From Hypholoma sublateritium FD-334 SS-4 (taxonomy: Eukaryota; Basidiomycota; Agaricomycetes; Agaricales; Strophariaceae), in the NCBI GenBank assembly GCA_000827495.1, contig KN817577.1:1-64000 (forward strand): a DNA stretch of 64,000 nucleotides. The letters run 5' to 3'. The notes below the pieces were generated by a model. It was not told the origin of the DNA and did not search any database. It saw nothing but the letters and a program-made list of their open reading frames with translations. The stretch's first letter is position 1. The number at the start of each line of letters is the position of its first letter. Made by a program: the position numbers and the translations under genes. This document shows positions 1 through 11,794 of this stretch, one piece after another.

Positions 1-2499
1 ATCTCTAGCTCGAAGAAGAATGTAATTATCACCAATATTTGTTGCACCACGGGGTAAATCACAGTTGTGTGGTTTGAGCACCGGGACCATAGCAGTGAGA
101 GCGTTGACCTGACAGCGGAGAAGGCCACGCTGANATAAATTTGCGAATGGATTTGAAGGCTGCCGTATTTCTTCGCCAAGATTACCAATGGTTCGCTCCA
201 TTGTCCATTGAGAAGAGCAAATAGGCGGCCCGATTCTTGTCACCTCCGACGCGAGATGGAGCAGGGCATGTATGCTCTGTCTACAAAAGTGAAGTCGGTC
301 CTCGCGGCGTTGGTAGTATAGGATTTCGAACTCATAAANGAATGAACGAAGCAATTTGTCGGCTAAGATTAGATCCGAAGATTTGATGGAGTACTGCTGG
401 ATGATGCGCATCNCATAAACAAACCTGCAAAAGTGTGAGTAATAAGGGTCCGGAAGAATGTCAAGAAGGAGTGCTGGGGCCAGGCCGTACAGATAGATTA
501 ACCATTCCCAGGCCTTGTATCCGCTATTAATCTTCTCCGCGATGTTTCGGGGTGGGCGGTCAAATGATCCTGGAAGATATGGAGTAGCTGCTGCTACGTT
601 CCTGCCGTGTGACTCCCAAACCTCTCCCCGCAGAACAGCCCACGGCCAATTTGACGGAGAGTCAAGGTGGTCATGATCAATAACACCACGCCATAAAGAT
701 AATAGGAGATCTGATAAGTTGAAGGTGCTCAGATGCATGATGTCGGAACCAAAGCATCGCGGGACTGGTAAAATAGAGTAAGAAGGGAGGCCAAGAAATA
801 TAGTTGGTTTGACTATTCCAGTGTCAAGGCGCCTTTTCCTATACTGCGCATCATTAGGTGATTCTAGTAGATGTTGGAGATTAGGGAGGTAGTGATTGAG
901 CGAGATGTTAGTCGAAAGATGGGAAATGTCTGGATGATCGCAACCTGGCATTTCGTAGTGCAGAGGTTTGAGGAGCGCAGGGTAGTAATGTGGACCATTG
1001 GTTTTATGACGGCCGGGTGTTGGGCAATAAAGACGACACCCNTACTTTCCGTGATGGCCGACAAGGCCAGTAAGATACGCCATCGCTGGGCCATCCGCAG
1101 TATTGAGTCCGAGAAAAAGTAGGCTCTTGAATAATCGATTATTAGCTGCGTCCCAGATACTTAGGCGCTCCTTTTGGAGTGCAGAAAGGTGATAGAGACC
1201 TGGAAACAAGAAAGAATCCAGGTTCTTCGGCTTCTTTGGTCCAGGTATGAAACCCCCAGGTATCACGAAATCCTTCTTGTAACGTTCCTCTGGATTTAAG
1301 TCCAGTATCACCCAGATATAGATCCAGCAGTCTGACGCTTTGTGTGCGTAGAGCTGGGCACCGTCTATAGAAAACATGAGAATAATATCATTATCAGTGA
1401 TACTGCCATTCCGAACGTGCTCGAGGTAATCGCTGCCATGGAAGAAATCGTCGTAAGCTGGCAGCTTCCCAGAGTTGCTATGCAGTGTTTCTATGATTTC
1501 TTGAGTTTTAGATCGACGGTAGTTAAATCGTCGAGCACTTTCTGGATCGCGCCAGAGGGCCTGCAGGATAGGGCCAATAGGCATTGTGTGGAACTCTTGT
1601 TGGAACTTCCCGGAGGTGGGACAACNTTTTGGCTCTTTGCATCTCGGGCAATGGTCCAAGTCCATTAGCGGTCCAGTAAAAGCAACACAACTGTTTCGAC
1701 ACATTGGATGGACGATAGATCCGACACCGGTAATTTCTGTAAGGACTTTCTTCATTTGCTCGTACGAGAGTATGTTGTCCTCGGGATGGCGCCTAAGAAT
1801 AGATTTACGAGACATATTGTAGACATCTACCGATGCCTTGAGACTGGCTAGAAAAAGTTCGAAGGACAATCGCAGGTCCGGCTGGTCGTCGAGTGTGAAG
1901 GGCACTGTGGGCGGATTTCTCAGACGCGAGAGAGACTCCGGATTGAGACCGCAATGCACTCCATTGAAAGTGGCGTTTTTCAATTCCCGAATGAAGTCTT
2001 GAGCAAGGCGGAGCTCTACCAATCGAGTATTCTCAAATAGATCTTCGAGACAGGGGCCGGCATCGCTGTTTCCAAGAATTTGCGAGTGACCACCCTGAGC
2101 GCTTGTTTCGTCAAGACATCCTGGATCCGCTAGGCTGTGTTCTTCAGTTGGATCCTCTTCTGGAGTAACGGGAGGTTCTGCGAGAGATCGGGGGGCGTCT
2201 GCTGGATTAAATGAATGGTGTGGCATCTGTTCAAGGTAATAGACGATTGATATCTAGCTAATATCTGAAGAAAAACTTACTGTATCATCTTCTAAGGGTT
2301 GAAATAACAAAACTGGGGGAGTGGAGGTAGCGGAGGCGTCATGTAGCACTGGTTGCGTTGTTGCGGCAAGTCTACTATGTCTTAGATATGTCGACTTAGA
2401 AACCTGTCGCGCGGTGCCCTTGCAGAATTTGAGGCACGAGCAAATGAAATGCTTTCCAGTTTCACGCGGATTCTTTGAGGCGCTGGGTTCCTTAGGCAT
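1..2499 (-). CDS. Tnp2-family (CACTA/EnSpm-type) transposase-like protein, 3' end outside the window
   Basis: Exon 1 is 2499-2281 (73 codons), intron 2280-2227, and exon 2 runs from 2226 past the left edge with no stop; 815 residues are visible. The N-terminus has a Cys-rich segment (CSCLKFC) followed by SKSTYLRH, typical of the N-terminal Zn-binding part of agaricomycete Tnp2 proteins. Further on come CRNSCVAFTG and LDHCPRC, then TMPIGPILQALWRDP with RRSKTQEI, the acidic-core stretch MFSIDGAQLY, GGFIPGPKKPKNLD, and near the edge WTMERTIGNLGEEI with NPFANL and QRGLLRCQVNAL. These are family landmarks in the expected order. Five ambiguous bases (134, 339, 413, 1042, 1626) all fall inside this gene. 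It may be a young or domesticated element copy; the family assignment is from memory of motifs, not from a search. Confidence 0.85.
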
Positions 2500-3088
2500 C
2501 GAAGAGTATATGGTTGATGTGCATCACGACAGTCAAGTAAGGCAGCGATGCTGCAAGTTAAAATTGAAATGTTCGAAGTCCATCGAATTTGACCGAGAAG
2601 TGTGAGTGAATTTACCGATTCAACCTGCTTGCGCGGCTTACGTCACCGTGTTTCGTGGTAAATTGTCTGCATGTCGCAGCGTATTTCATTGGTATGTAGT
2701 TCACAATTCGGCCGAAATCTGACTGACTATATGATAACTAGAATATGTTCAAAACAAGCCAATTAAATCAACTGGGGTCATCCCCATTCGACCTCATCAG
2801 GGCTGATTTTGACCGGGGATAATATATTGGGACGAAGGCTGTGAGAATATTTCGCTACAGGGATTTAAACTCAGAAAATCCGTTCTCTATATCGAGCATT
2901 GCTCATATAGAGAACGGCCACCGGTCTATCTCACGACTTTGAACTGGAACGACCACCGAACGACCACAGTTAGCGACTAAGATCTGAAAAATTGCTCACT
3001 GGTCCCACCGCCTTTTCGCTTCTACTCAGTCTACTGACCAGAAGAATAGCCCTCCGAACGCCCTGACAAGGCCCGCAGCCGAGCTAAG
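2500..3088. other. Intergenic, divergent promoter region of the transposase and WSS1-like genes
   Basis: No coding frame is supported. It contains a long near-perfect hairpin at 2880-2917 (listed separately) and a short direct repeat GAACGACCAC at 2947-2956 and 2958-2967. I found no convincing terminal inverted repeat marking the end of the transposon. Confidence 0.6.
2880..2917. repeat. Perfect 13-bp inverted repeat with extended hairpin
   Basis: CCGTTCTCTATAT (2880-2892) is exactly complementary to ATATAGAGAACGG (2905-2917). Inside the loop GAGC pairs with GCTC around ATT, so the stem extends to 17 pairs with one bulged C. Confidence 0.8.
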
Positions 3089-5127
3089 ATGGTACATCTC
3101 AGACTGAATGAAGTCGAAGCGAATCCAAACCCACATATCAACTTCATCACGCCCCTCAAATCGACTCCAGACGAGGAAGAGGAGACGCGCAAGCTTCTCA
3201 GGGCGCTTGCTGCGCAGGTACGACCAGTGATGAAAGCGCACGGTTTCTCCGTCAACAGCTTCGAGGAGGTATGTACCAGACAGCCTTCTTCTGCTGCTCG
3301 GCTTCGCATTGAATAGTTTACCTTGATAGTATGAATATAACCAAGTGTTTGCGGGTCGAAATTGGAACAGCGGCGAAACTGTAGGTAGGTCTGTTGTGTG
3401 CACGTCGAACAATTATAAACTGACGGTAACAACAGAACTAGTTGTAAGGCGACAAGACGGTACCATCTATCCATTGTACTGGCTTATGAGCACGCTATGC
3501 CACGAAGTATGATTATTTCATTCACCAGCTATTCCGCACTGTGACTGATATGCTCTTGTCTACAAAAGCTTGCTCATATCAAGGTCCGTCATTCCTCCAA
3601 TAGGGCCAGCACTTGTCTAACCCCGTGCCTTGCCCGTGCCACAAATAATTATAGCACATGAACCATGGCCCCGCCTTCCAAGCACTGTGGTCGCAGCTCA
3701 GGGCAGAAGTTCGGCAGCTGCAAGACAGAGGGTACTACGGCGATGGTCAGTCATCATCGTCTCCCTAACCGCAAACGCACATGCTCTGACCCCGGGATAG
3801 GCTACTGGTCGTCGGGGACCCGCCTGCGCGACTCCGCGCGCGTGGGCGGCGAAGGCATTGTAGAAGGCGACTTCCCAGAATACGTGGTCAGTTCCGTACT
3901 CCACATGGAAGACTACGAACCCGGGGCTCACCTGGTCTTCCTTTTCCTTATAGTGCGGCGGGGCGCAGTCACGGGCGCGGCCAACGGCGCGCCGCCGACG
4001 CCGAGGGGCTGCGGGGAAGCGCCGCGAAGTCGTGCCGTCTCTACATACCGGGGCACAGACGGCGAAGAAGCGCAAGGCTGGGGCACGGGTAACGTCTAAA
4101 TACGCCTTCGCTGGGGAAGGCACAGCGCTTGCTGAGGACGGAAAGGGGACTGGCTTCGGTAAGAAGGCCGCGAGGTCAGTCGGATTGCTACGTCCATTAC
4201 AATTGTCCTGATATTTTTCGATGCAGTAAACGAGCCCGCGAAGAACGGGCGCTAGCCGCGGAACGCAGACTACTGGCATTGCAAGGGAAAATACCAGGTT
4301 GGCCGTGCATTGCACCTCTGACTACGGTCAGCTCAATAATTATTTTTGGCAGACACCAAACCATCAACATCAGCCACGCAAAATCCATCCAGCGACGAAG
4401 ACGCCTCAGAAGATGAGGTTGAGTTCGTTGATGTCCCAGAGACGGACGCGGAGCGGCGGCAGGTGCTGCTCGCCTCCGAGCAAACGACGGACCTAGAGCA
4501 GAAGCTCGGGGCCCGGAACTCCTGGAAGCAGTTCCAGGACGACTTCAATTTCGACGGTGGCAGTAGCACCCCTAGCGGATCCAAGGAGGCGACGATTGAC
4601 ATCCGAGATATCATCGACATCTCGTCGGACGTCGACGACGACGCCTGCGACGTGCCCGTCACGTCCGGGTCGACCTTCACCACCAAACCCGCTGGAAATG
4701 CGCAGGCCGGTGGCACCGGGAAGGGCAAGTCCAGACTCTCATCACCGCCACCCATCGCGTCTCGCGCGAAGACGCTCCCGAAGGCGTCTAATGACCGCGC
4801 ACTTGGTCTCGGGAAGATGGTGCAGACGGAGGTAGATCTGCGCAAGAAAGAGGCGCTGGGGATGGCACCCGTGAAGGGCGGTGGGCGGACACTGGGATCG
4901 CGGCGTCCCGTAGCGCGAAGTCCCTCATGCAGCTCATCTGAAGAGGCACTCGTGAAAGAACCAGTGCCCGAGCGACCTTGGAGCTGTCCGGTGTGTACAC
5001 TGTAAGTTCGTTCGACTTTATTCGATGCTATTTATAGCTCATGCTATACTTTGCACTTCTTAGGGAGAATGAACCTCTTCATCTATCGTGTGCGGCTTGT
5101 GCGGCGCCTCGCCGTGAAGGTGCCTGA
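3089..5127 (+). CDS. WSS1: WSS1-like metalloprotease: WLM domain plus RanBP2-type zinc finger
   Basis: Ten exons (3089-3268, 3330-3384, 3436-3506, 3569-3583, 3655-3745, 3801-3886, 3954-4174, 4227-4297, 4353-5001, 5064-5127) give 1503 nt, 500 residues. The WLM peptidase motif reads HELAHIKHMNHGPAF with the zinc-binding HExxH and distal His. The middle is basic then acidic and Ser-rich, and the extreme C-terminus has a RanBP2/NZF finger, WSCPVC followed by LSCAAC (W-x-C-x2-C-x10-C-x2-C). Known WSS1/SPRTN-type proteins cleave DNA-protein crosslinks; that role is inferred by family. The catalytic motif is spread over three exons, with exon 4 only 15 nt (LAHIK). The start is the first ATG before the conserved N-terminus. 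Confidence 0.9.
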
Positions 5128-5825
5128 TCCGTGGCTTGTTATCATCTACATGAATTAGGGGTATGATCGTCGCGCGCGTAATACAGTACTTCGAACTCGA
5201 AGACTGCGTTATAGGGCGTTCAAACTTGGTTCAAACCATTTATTTAAGTAATCTGTTGCGGCGAAGAATAACATCAATAGCATGGCGCATGGTGCATGGC
5301 TTCTGCTGGCGACATTCTGGCAATGAACAGGACCTCTTACACTCTCGGACTTTTTATGGAAATAATTTACGGGCAAGCCCTTTGTAATAACTTGAATCAG
5401 AAGTTACATCAAGTATGTAGTGATTTGGTATCAAACCAAGGACAAAAATCGCCGCGATATTTCTGCCGATGCAATCATGCGGAAAGTGGCGGGATTTTAA
5501 GGAATAGATAATGGCAACAAGTGGGTATACACAGCTCGGTAAATACGCGAGAATAGGTTAGAAAATAAAGTGCCAGTTGGTGACATACCAATGGCCGTGT
5601 TGCAGGATAGGTGTGGAATATTGAAATGGAGGTATCCAGCTCGTGATCGAGAAAACCTCAACATGCCAAGGTCAACAGAACACCCTTGCAACATGGAAAA
5701 TCTCCAGAGATCATAGCCGAAAGGGTTGTGTATCTAGTTCCAACCCAGCATCACCGTCGTCAGAGTCTTGAGGGAAGGTGGCGCGCAATACCGAGCGATA
5801 GATAGGATGTTGGAGAGGGGTATCT
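5128..5825. other. Convergent intergenic region
   Basis: Lies between the stop of the WSS1-like gene (+) and the stop of the GPI-protein gene (-). The short open frames here overlap on both strands, have no recognisable protein and are AT-rich; they are probably 3' UTR and spacer. Confidence 0.5.
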
Positions 5826-6640
5826 TTACAGAGACAGCGCGAAGGCTCCGACCAAGCCGGAAATGGCAAGGAGGGGCGTGCTGACTTGGCGGACGGTGAA
5901 CGCCGCGCTGCCCAATGTGCCGGCGTTGGCGGCTCCGATAGGAACGACACTTGAATCAGCGCTGGCAGCACTTGAGGTACCAGCAACGAGCAGTGTTGTG
6001 CTGGCAGCCGTTGAGGCACTATTTAAAAATGAGCATCATTGCGACCCGACCTCCTGAGTATACGTACACGGTGGTGGAAGCAACAGACGCGCCGGAGGAA
6101 GAGGAGGCTTTCACGATAGCGTTGGAGAGGCAAGAGGCGTCAGAGCTGGCGCCAACGGTGATCTGAAATCGCCAAGTAAAAAACACGTTTAGACACGCGG
6201 CCACACGATAGGCCTCGACACGTACGTTCTTGCTCCAGGCCTCGTTGTCACTGGCGTCGAGGAGCGACAGTTGGACGGTAGTGCCCGCGGCGAGGGAAGC
6301 CTTCCAGCTGATAAGGGTCGTGCTGAAGTCGCCGACCTCCACGCTACAAGACATGCGGCTTGAATGACCCGGGCGAAAAATGGACACAAAGCAAACTTAC
6401 AGGGCGTCACCGCACGGGTTGGCCGCCGAGACGACAATCAGGTTGTATGGTCCCTTGGTGGGCTCCCAGGAGATGGTAGCATTTTGGCACTACAAAGAGG
6501 GCGACTGTGAGCTGTTTGTGTGGGCCGACCTTGCGTGCAATTACCTGGACGAGGGCGGGGGAGCTGATTGCGAAGTCAGCGAGTGCTCCCTGGATGGCAG
6601 GGGCGATGAAGAGAGCAGCAGTAAGGAATGTGGAGAACAT
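5826..6640 (-). CDS. Ser/Thr-rich GPI-anchored cell-surface protein
   Basis: Five exons (6640-6545, 6489-6401, 6343-6226, 6162-6068, 6018-5826) sum to 591 nt, 196 residues. An N-terminal signal peptide (MFSTFLTAALFIAPAIQG) precedes a small beta-type domain with CQNATISWEPTKGPYNL and NPCGDAL. A Ser/Thr/Ala-rich stalk follows, and the hydrophobic tail TPLLAISGLVGAFALSL ends at the stop, as expected for GPI attachment. The fold resembles the Kre9/KNH-like N-terminal domains common in agaricomycete surface proteins. A related gene sits at 61498-62470. Function is unknown; a cell-wall or plasma-membrane location is inferred. Confidence 0.85.
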
Positions 6641-6904
6641 TTCTGTTGAGGATGGTGGGGGAGGCGTCAAAAGAAGGACGGGACGACGGACGGGAGGTGG
6701 GTGGAGAGCGTTGAGGTGATGGAAGTTGCAACCCCGCTGCCATCGCCTCTTGCCCCCAGGTCCCGGCCGCCAAATACACCACAACAACACATTGTCCGTT
6801 GCAAAAATTTAAATTTTCACAGTCCCTGGTCAATACAAGCGCGCTCATTATCCATACACATTATACTACGATATATCCTGCTGATGATAAAAGCACAAAA
6901 AGCC

Positions 6905-9439
6905 TTATAGCTTCGGCACAACCTTGCCCTTGAACGACGCTAACATAGTCCTCTTTGTGATGCTAGATCCGATACACAAGTCAGTCGCCATGGACACCAC
7001 ATCCGGATGTAACACACTCACCCTGAATGTGCAATGGCGGACGGGGTCTTCTTGGGGCCGTCCACCAGCGGGCGCGCCTCGATGGGCACATAGTCGCGTT
7101 TACTAGCGCCCACAAATATCTAGATGCTTAATGAGCTTCTGTGACGGAACCCGTCGAACTATGAATAACTCACCTGCCGGGGACGCCAGATCTTGACACC
7201 TCCTTCCTGCAGCATCATCTAACGCACAGCCCTACCGTCAGTCTAACGTAACACAGCTAAGCTATGCGCGCACCTGTCGCCAGTGTGCAAGCCAGCCCAC
7301 CACGCGGGGGACGGCGAACAACACAGGGAAGAAGTCAAGGGGAAAGCCTGGGCACAGGTTACGTTACTACCTGGCCCAACAACAAACAATAAACAAGCTT
7401 CGTACCCATGGCGCGGTATATAAGGCCGCTGCGATTCATTCTGTCAGCCAGCCGAATAATGGAATAATTGTATATAGAGACGTTACCTCCTGCAAACGGG
7501 ATAATTCAATACGCTTCTCAAGGAGAAATAAGTCCATCGTACCAAAAGTCAACATTGGGCGCCAGTTTACGCTTCACGAAATATTCATCCTTCATTGCCG
7601 CCTCATGCAGAGCCATCGCGGTTTCCAGAAGCTCATCCTTCCCTGTACTGTCGCACACGCATGAGTTTCAGGGTTTCTGGGGCACAAAAAAGTCCTACAT
7701 TTTGAAAACTTCGTCGGCCGTTTTGCGAACAATGAAAGATCGGGGGTCCGACTGACGCAAACGTAAACAACGCGACGCAAAGACCACTTCCATTGAGGAC
7801 TTACCGTTTTGTACACCCTGTGTCCGAATCCAGAAAGGACCTTTTCGCGTTTTTTCACGGCCTCGATGAAAGCGGGGACGTTCTCTGGTCTTGACGAAGT
7901 TTAACAGGAATCAATTTAAAAAACAGAAAGAAAAACCCACTTTCCGATGGATATGAGCATCCGAATGACAGCTTCGTTAGCTCCTCCTGTTCGTGTTGAT
8001 TTGGGTCAGTATCTGAAGTATAATTGGTGTATATACAACATGCCATGCAGAGGTCCACTTGATTTTTAGAGCTCAGTCAGGTCTCTTGTTATAAGAATAA
8101 ATTTACTCACTACAGCGAAGCACAACCGGCACTATAAATAAGTTTAGTTACGTTAAAACCCTCGAAATAATGAAAAACTCACGCAATAGCGGAGTACGGA
8201 TCAACCAAAGAACTGCCGGTTTGCAGAACTGTTGTCGCCGAGGCGTTCAATTCGTGATCCGCGTGAAGTAGGAACAGGACATCCAACGCCTTCTCGAGCA
8301 CAGGATTGGGAGTATAATTTTCTTCCCCTAGATGATCCATTTGGTAGAGGAATCTGCAGAAGATAATTCATTCAGCCTTCAGTCTTACCAGAAAACCTGT
8401 GCACTCACGATCCGGTATAACTAAGTCCAGTAGGAGGGGTGACAAATTCCCGTCCTTGACGAACGCGATAAGCCATCCTAAAATATAGTGTGAGTTTTTA
8501 TCACGGAACAACTGAAGGACCGACTCACGCAGCTAGTGTTGTGGCCTTTCCAATAAGCCTGTAAATCTGCTTATCCATGATGGAGAGAGATGCAGCATCT
8601 CCTTTCGTATACAGGCTTTGACCTGCGAAAAACAAGCCCCAAATTTGATTGAACGGCATTAACGGGTGAAATTAACCAAATACATACCTTGTAACGAAGG
8701 GTTTGCCTCGCCGTAGTACGATCCAAGGTACGAAAAGGCACTTGTCAGAATTGCCATTGGATGCGCGTCATATCTAAGTACATTGCCAGTGTAAGCGCAG
8801 TCTAATATACGGAGCCCCTGCGTATGTGTAGACACCACTCACCTGAACGAACGGCAGAATTGCTCGGCATCAGCATGGATGACGCCGTGGTGCGAGACCT
8901 CAGCCTCGAAGACGCTAAGTTGTGGCTTAGTCGGCAGGGTACCGTAAATGAGGAGGTACGCCGTCTCGAGATGCGAGGAGTGAAGGGCAAGCTGTTCAAT
9001 AGGGTACCCCCTGCAGCGCAGTCAGTAAACCAGCTGGTGCTCCCGTGGCTATGCGGAAGTTATACCTATAACGAAGAACTTCGAGGGGTCAGGCAAAACA
9101 CATCCAACATGCTGTTCAAAACTCACCTCCCGCGTCCCCGTCGATGTACGTGATTTCACTCCGAATCACTGCAGTGTTCAAAAAACCCTTGTCTGCTACG
9201 CGGAGCCCTTTGTAGGTCTCGTTTTCCTCGCGTTCCCCAGGCGCAGCGGGCGCCGTCATTGCCTTGAACGCCGTCGCCTGTATGCTGTTGTCCACAATAC
9301 TAATGACGCAGCCAATAAGCGACTCTCCAAATGCCACAAGCTCCGCCAGGCCTTACGGGACATCGTACACCTTCCCTGTGCGATTGTCACGCACGGTAAG
9401 GCTATTCGTTAGCGTCGATGATTCTGTCGGGCGTCCCAT
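6905..9439 (-). CDS. Citrate synthase, 20 exons including 13-nt and 3-nt micro-exons
   Basis: Condenses acetyl-CoA with oxaloacetate. The spliced frame is 1482 nt, 493 residues. Landmarks in order: [42 protein letters not shown], the signature [13 protein letters not shown] (catalytic His), [24 protein letters not shown] (His/Arg), and [15 protein letters not shown] with the catalytic Asp. Exon 3 (9078-9066, 13 nt) supplies VLRYR and exon 15 (7489-7487, GAG) completes W-S of DFWSG. The intron 8043-7987 has a GC donor. The N-terminus shows no mitochondrial presequence and the protein ends VPKL, so it looks like the cytosolic/peroxisomal class, though PKL is not a canonical PTS1. A methylcitrate synthase role cannot be excluded by eye. 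Confidence 0.92.
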
Positions 9440-11794
9440 GTCGCTGATGAAGAGTATGAGGGTGTTTAGCTAGAAGGAGTGCGGTGTTTGCGAAGCGTAC
9501 ACAAGTTGTATTACATTGGGGCGGCCGCGGCTAACTTTACTCTTGCCGACCATTACCGCGACATCGGCTGAGGATCACGTGGTGTATGTCATTCAATCAC
9601 AAGCCTGATCAGTCCGGACTCCGGATGTATGCGCGCCGGAGAATGAAAACATCTTCCTTTCTCCTCCACCAATCCGTTGGCGGGGACGCGTCAACAAAAC
9701 CTTTTACGAAGCTTATTCATAAATATCGACAGTTGATTATACCCGAATCTACCGCAGCTCGCGTCTATCACCCTTTTGCACCTGATTTTACTGTTTTCCA
9801 ACAGCGAGCCCTCCAAGGCTCCGAAAGTTGCCTCCGGCCGCCAAACACATCAAGTAAAAGCTACCTTTATATGCTGAAACCTCCGTGATTACAGAAAACC
9901 CCAGATCGTGATATTTCCTGATATCTTTGCACAATGAATATCTCAGTACTTATTCACCAATTTCAGGAACGCTGGACGAGAGTTTTAAGCAGTTTCACGG
10001 GCACTGGCAAAAGCTCCCAAATTCTCAGGTCCATACGAGTTGCCATATATGCAGCCGCATGGATGATGGGCGCTATCATCTCCTCCAGAATGCTTCAACT
10101 TGATCCACATTCTCCTCTCCGACTTCGGGTCCCTTGGACAACCTTGGGCACAACTTGGGCACTAACTACGTACACTTTATCTGTCAACGCCAGCCTTACG
10201 CGACAAAGTTGAGTCGCCTCAAGCCTGGTCAAGCATCGGTGAAGAACTGTTCCGTGCACCAATACTTCATTTTGCCGAGGATTCCCACAGACTGTCGATA
10301 TGCGCTGGTCCGGCTTTGTCCCTTTGCCCGCTAACCCTTCAAAAAAGAATTCTCCTGAACACCTCTGATCTCTTGGGATCGTCTGTTCCTCGACGATCAA
10401 TGCAGGTCTCTAGCAGCGTGTCTGCCTATAGCTGCCTATGCGCTACTCTATTTACCTTCGGAACCAGATTCCTGTATAGTTCATCCCCTTTGAAACTTTC
10501 ATTGAAGAATGAATACAAACTCTCTGAAGACCTCCATCGCGGTTAATTTCTTTCTCACCCCGGTCCTCGTGGCACCCTCTTATGGGAACCTACCGCCAGA
10601 TGGGCAAAACGCAGTCAAATTTCAAGCGCCTATTATAGTGATCTTCCGTCCTGAACGTCGCTGACGAAGGTGCGTCGGTGGTCACATATGGCATGCTCCT
10701 CTACTGAGAGGTGTTGCATCATTGTTCCAATGCATGATTTGATATACAGTGAACGTGCACTCGTCGTATTCAAATAGATTTCGGTGTATGTATGTATGCC
10801 TCACCAAGTATCGTGATTTTGCCTCGTTCGCGCTCGCAGCCTCGCCTATATATAGACACGGTCAGGTGGGTCAAAACAGGTCAAAACCTGTCAAGATTTT
10901 ACGGTTCTATTTATGTGCCTTTTCTTGAAGATAGCGTCGCCCAATCGTGGCGCCGAAATTCAACCACATGAACGCAAATATCTCGTTATCCCCGTCCACC
11001 ATACTGAGCTCGCGAGGGGGCGGCCTGGGGCTGTCTGAGCGTAATTGGCACTCGGGAAATGTGTGGTAAATGTGTCAACTTGTGCGGTGAGAGGGCGCTT
11101 GTTCGTATCTTTGTGAGCGGAGTAAAGCGGTCGCTAAAAAGTATCAGTTAATTGGTGGGTATCTGATGGTCGTATGAATCGAAGTATTGCTATGGAGATA
11201 CTAGCCGGAAAATATTCACATCTGCGCGGTGGGAGAGGGAGACTCGGGAGGTCATGTACACAAGCTATTTGAGTGGCATGAATGGTCTTGGTCAAGGAAT
11301 ATTTGGGCTAAAAATATGTGTGTTATTTAAATTGTGCCGGTCGCCTGCTCGTGAGCTTCGATTTTTTTTCTGAATCCCAAGAAATTGCTTGGCTGATTTC
11401 TGGTTCTGTCGGCGGAAGTAAGGGTTGAATTTGATTTCTGAACTTCAGGTTCGCCACAAATATTTCGATGTAAATGAAGTTGAAATGAAGTCTATGAACT
11501 ACATAGGAGTGTGGCCGCGGTTTGTAGAGCTATGTGGACTAGTTTGAACTTCTGGGTATACGAACGTGCGTCGTACGAGCGGAACATGGGAGATTGAGAG
11601 CACCGTATGGACGCGCCGGACTGATGTATCGATGATGCTGGTACCGGCCCTCGGGCTTCCCCTTCGGGAACCGACCATCCACTGCGACCCTGGCAGGGAC
11701 CAACATTCCGTGCGGCCCACACTGGAGCATAAAACCAAACCTCTAAAAATGGCCACGATAAGAAGTCCTCTCCTTCCCTTCCTCATTCTTCGAA
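9440..11794. other. 2.35-kb gene-poor divergent region between citrate synthase and GIT1-like transporter
   Basis: Open frames are short and unrecognised. A stretch near 10080-10160 can be read with an isolated HILLSDFGS-like string resembling a kinase DFG motif, but no flanking kinase subdomains follow, so no gene is called. A small palindrome ACAGGT-CAAA-ACCTGT lies near 10876-10892. The rest appears to be promoter and spacer, or decayed sequence. Confidence 0.5.

Noticed and set aside
3698..4315. 205-codon minus-strand open frame
   Set aside because: It is antisense to exons and introns of the WSS1-like gene, with arginine/proline-rich shadow composition.
10080..10240. Kinase-like HILLSDFGS string
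   Set aside because: A single motif without glycine loop, catalytic HRD or APE regions; short frames on all sides. Insufficient for a gene or pseudogene call.
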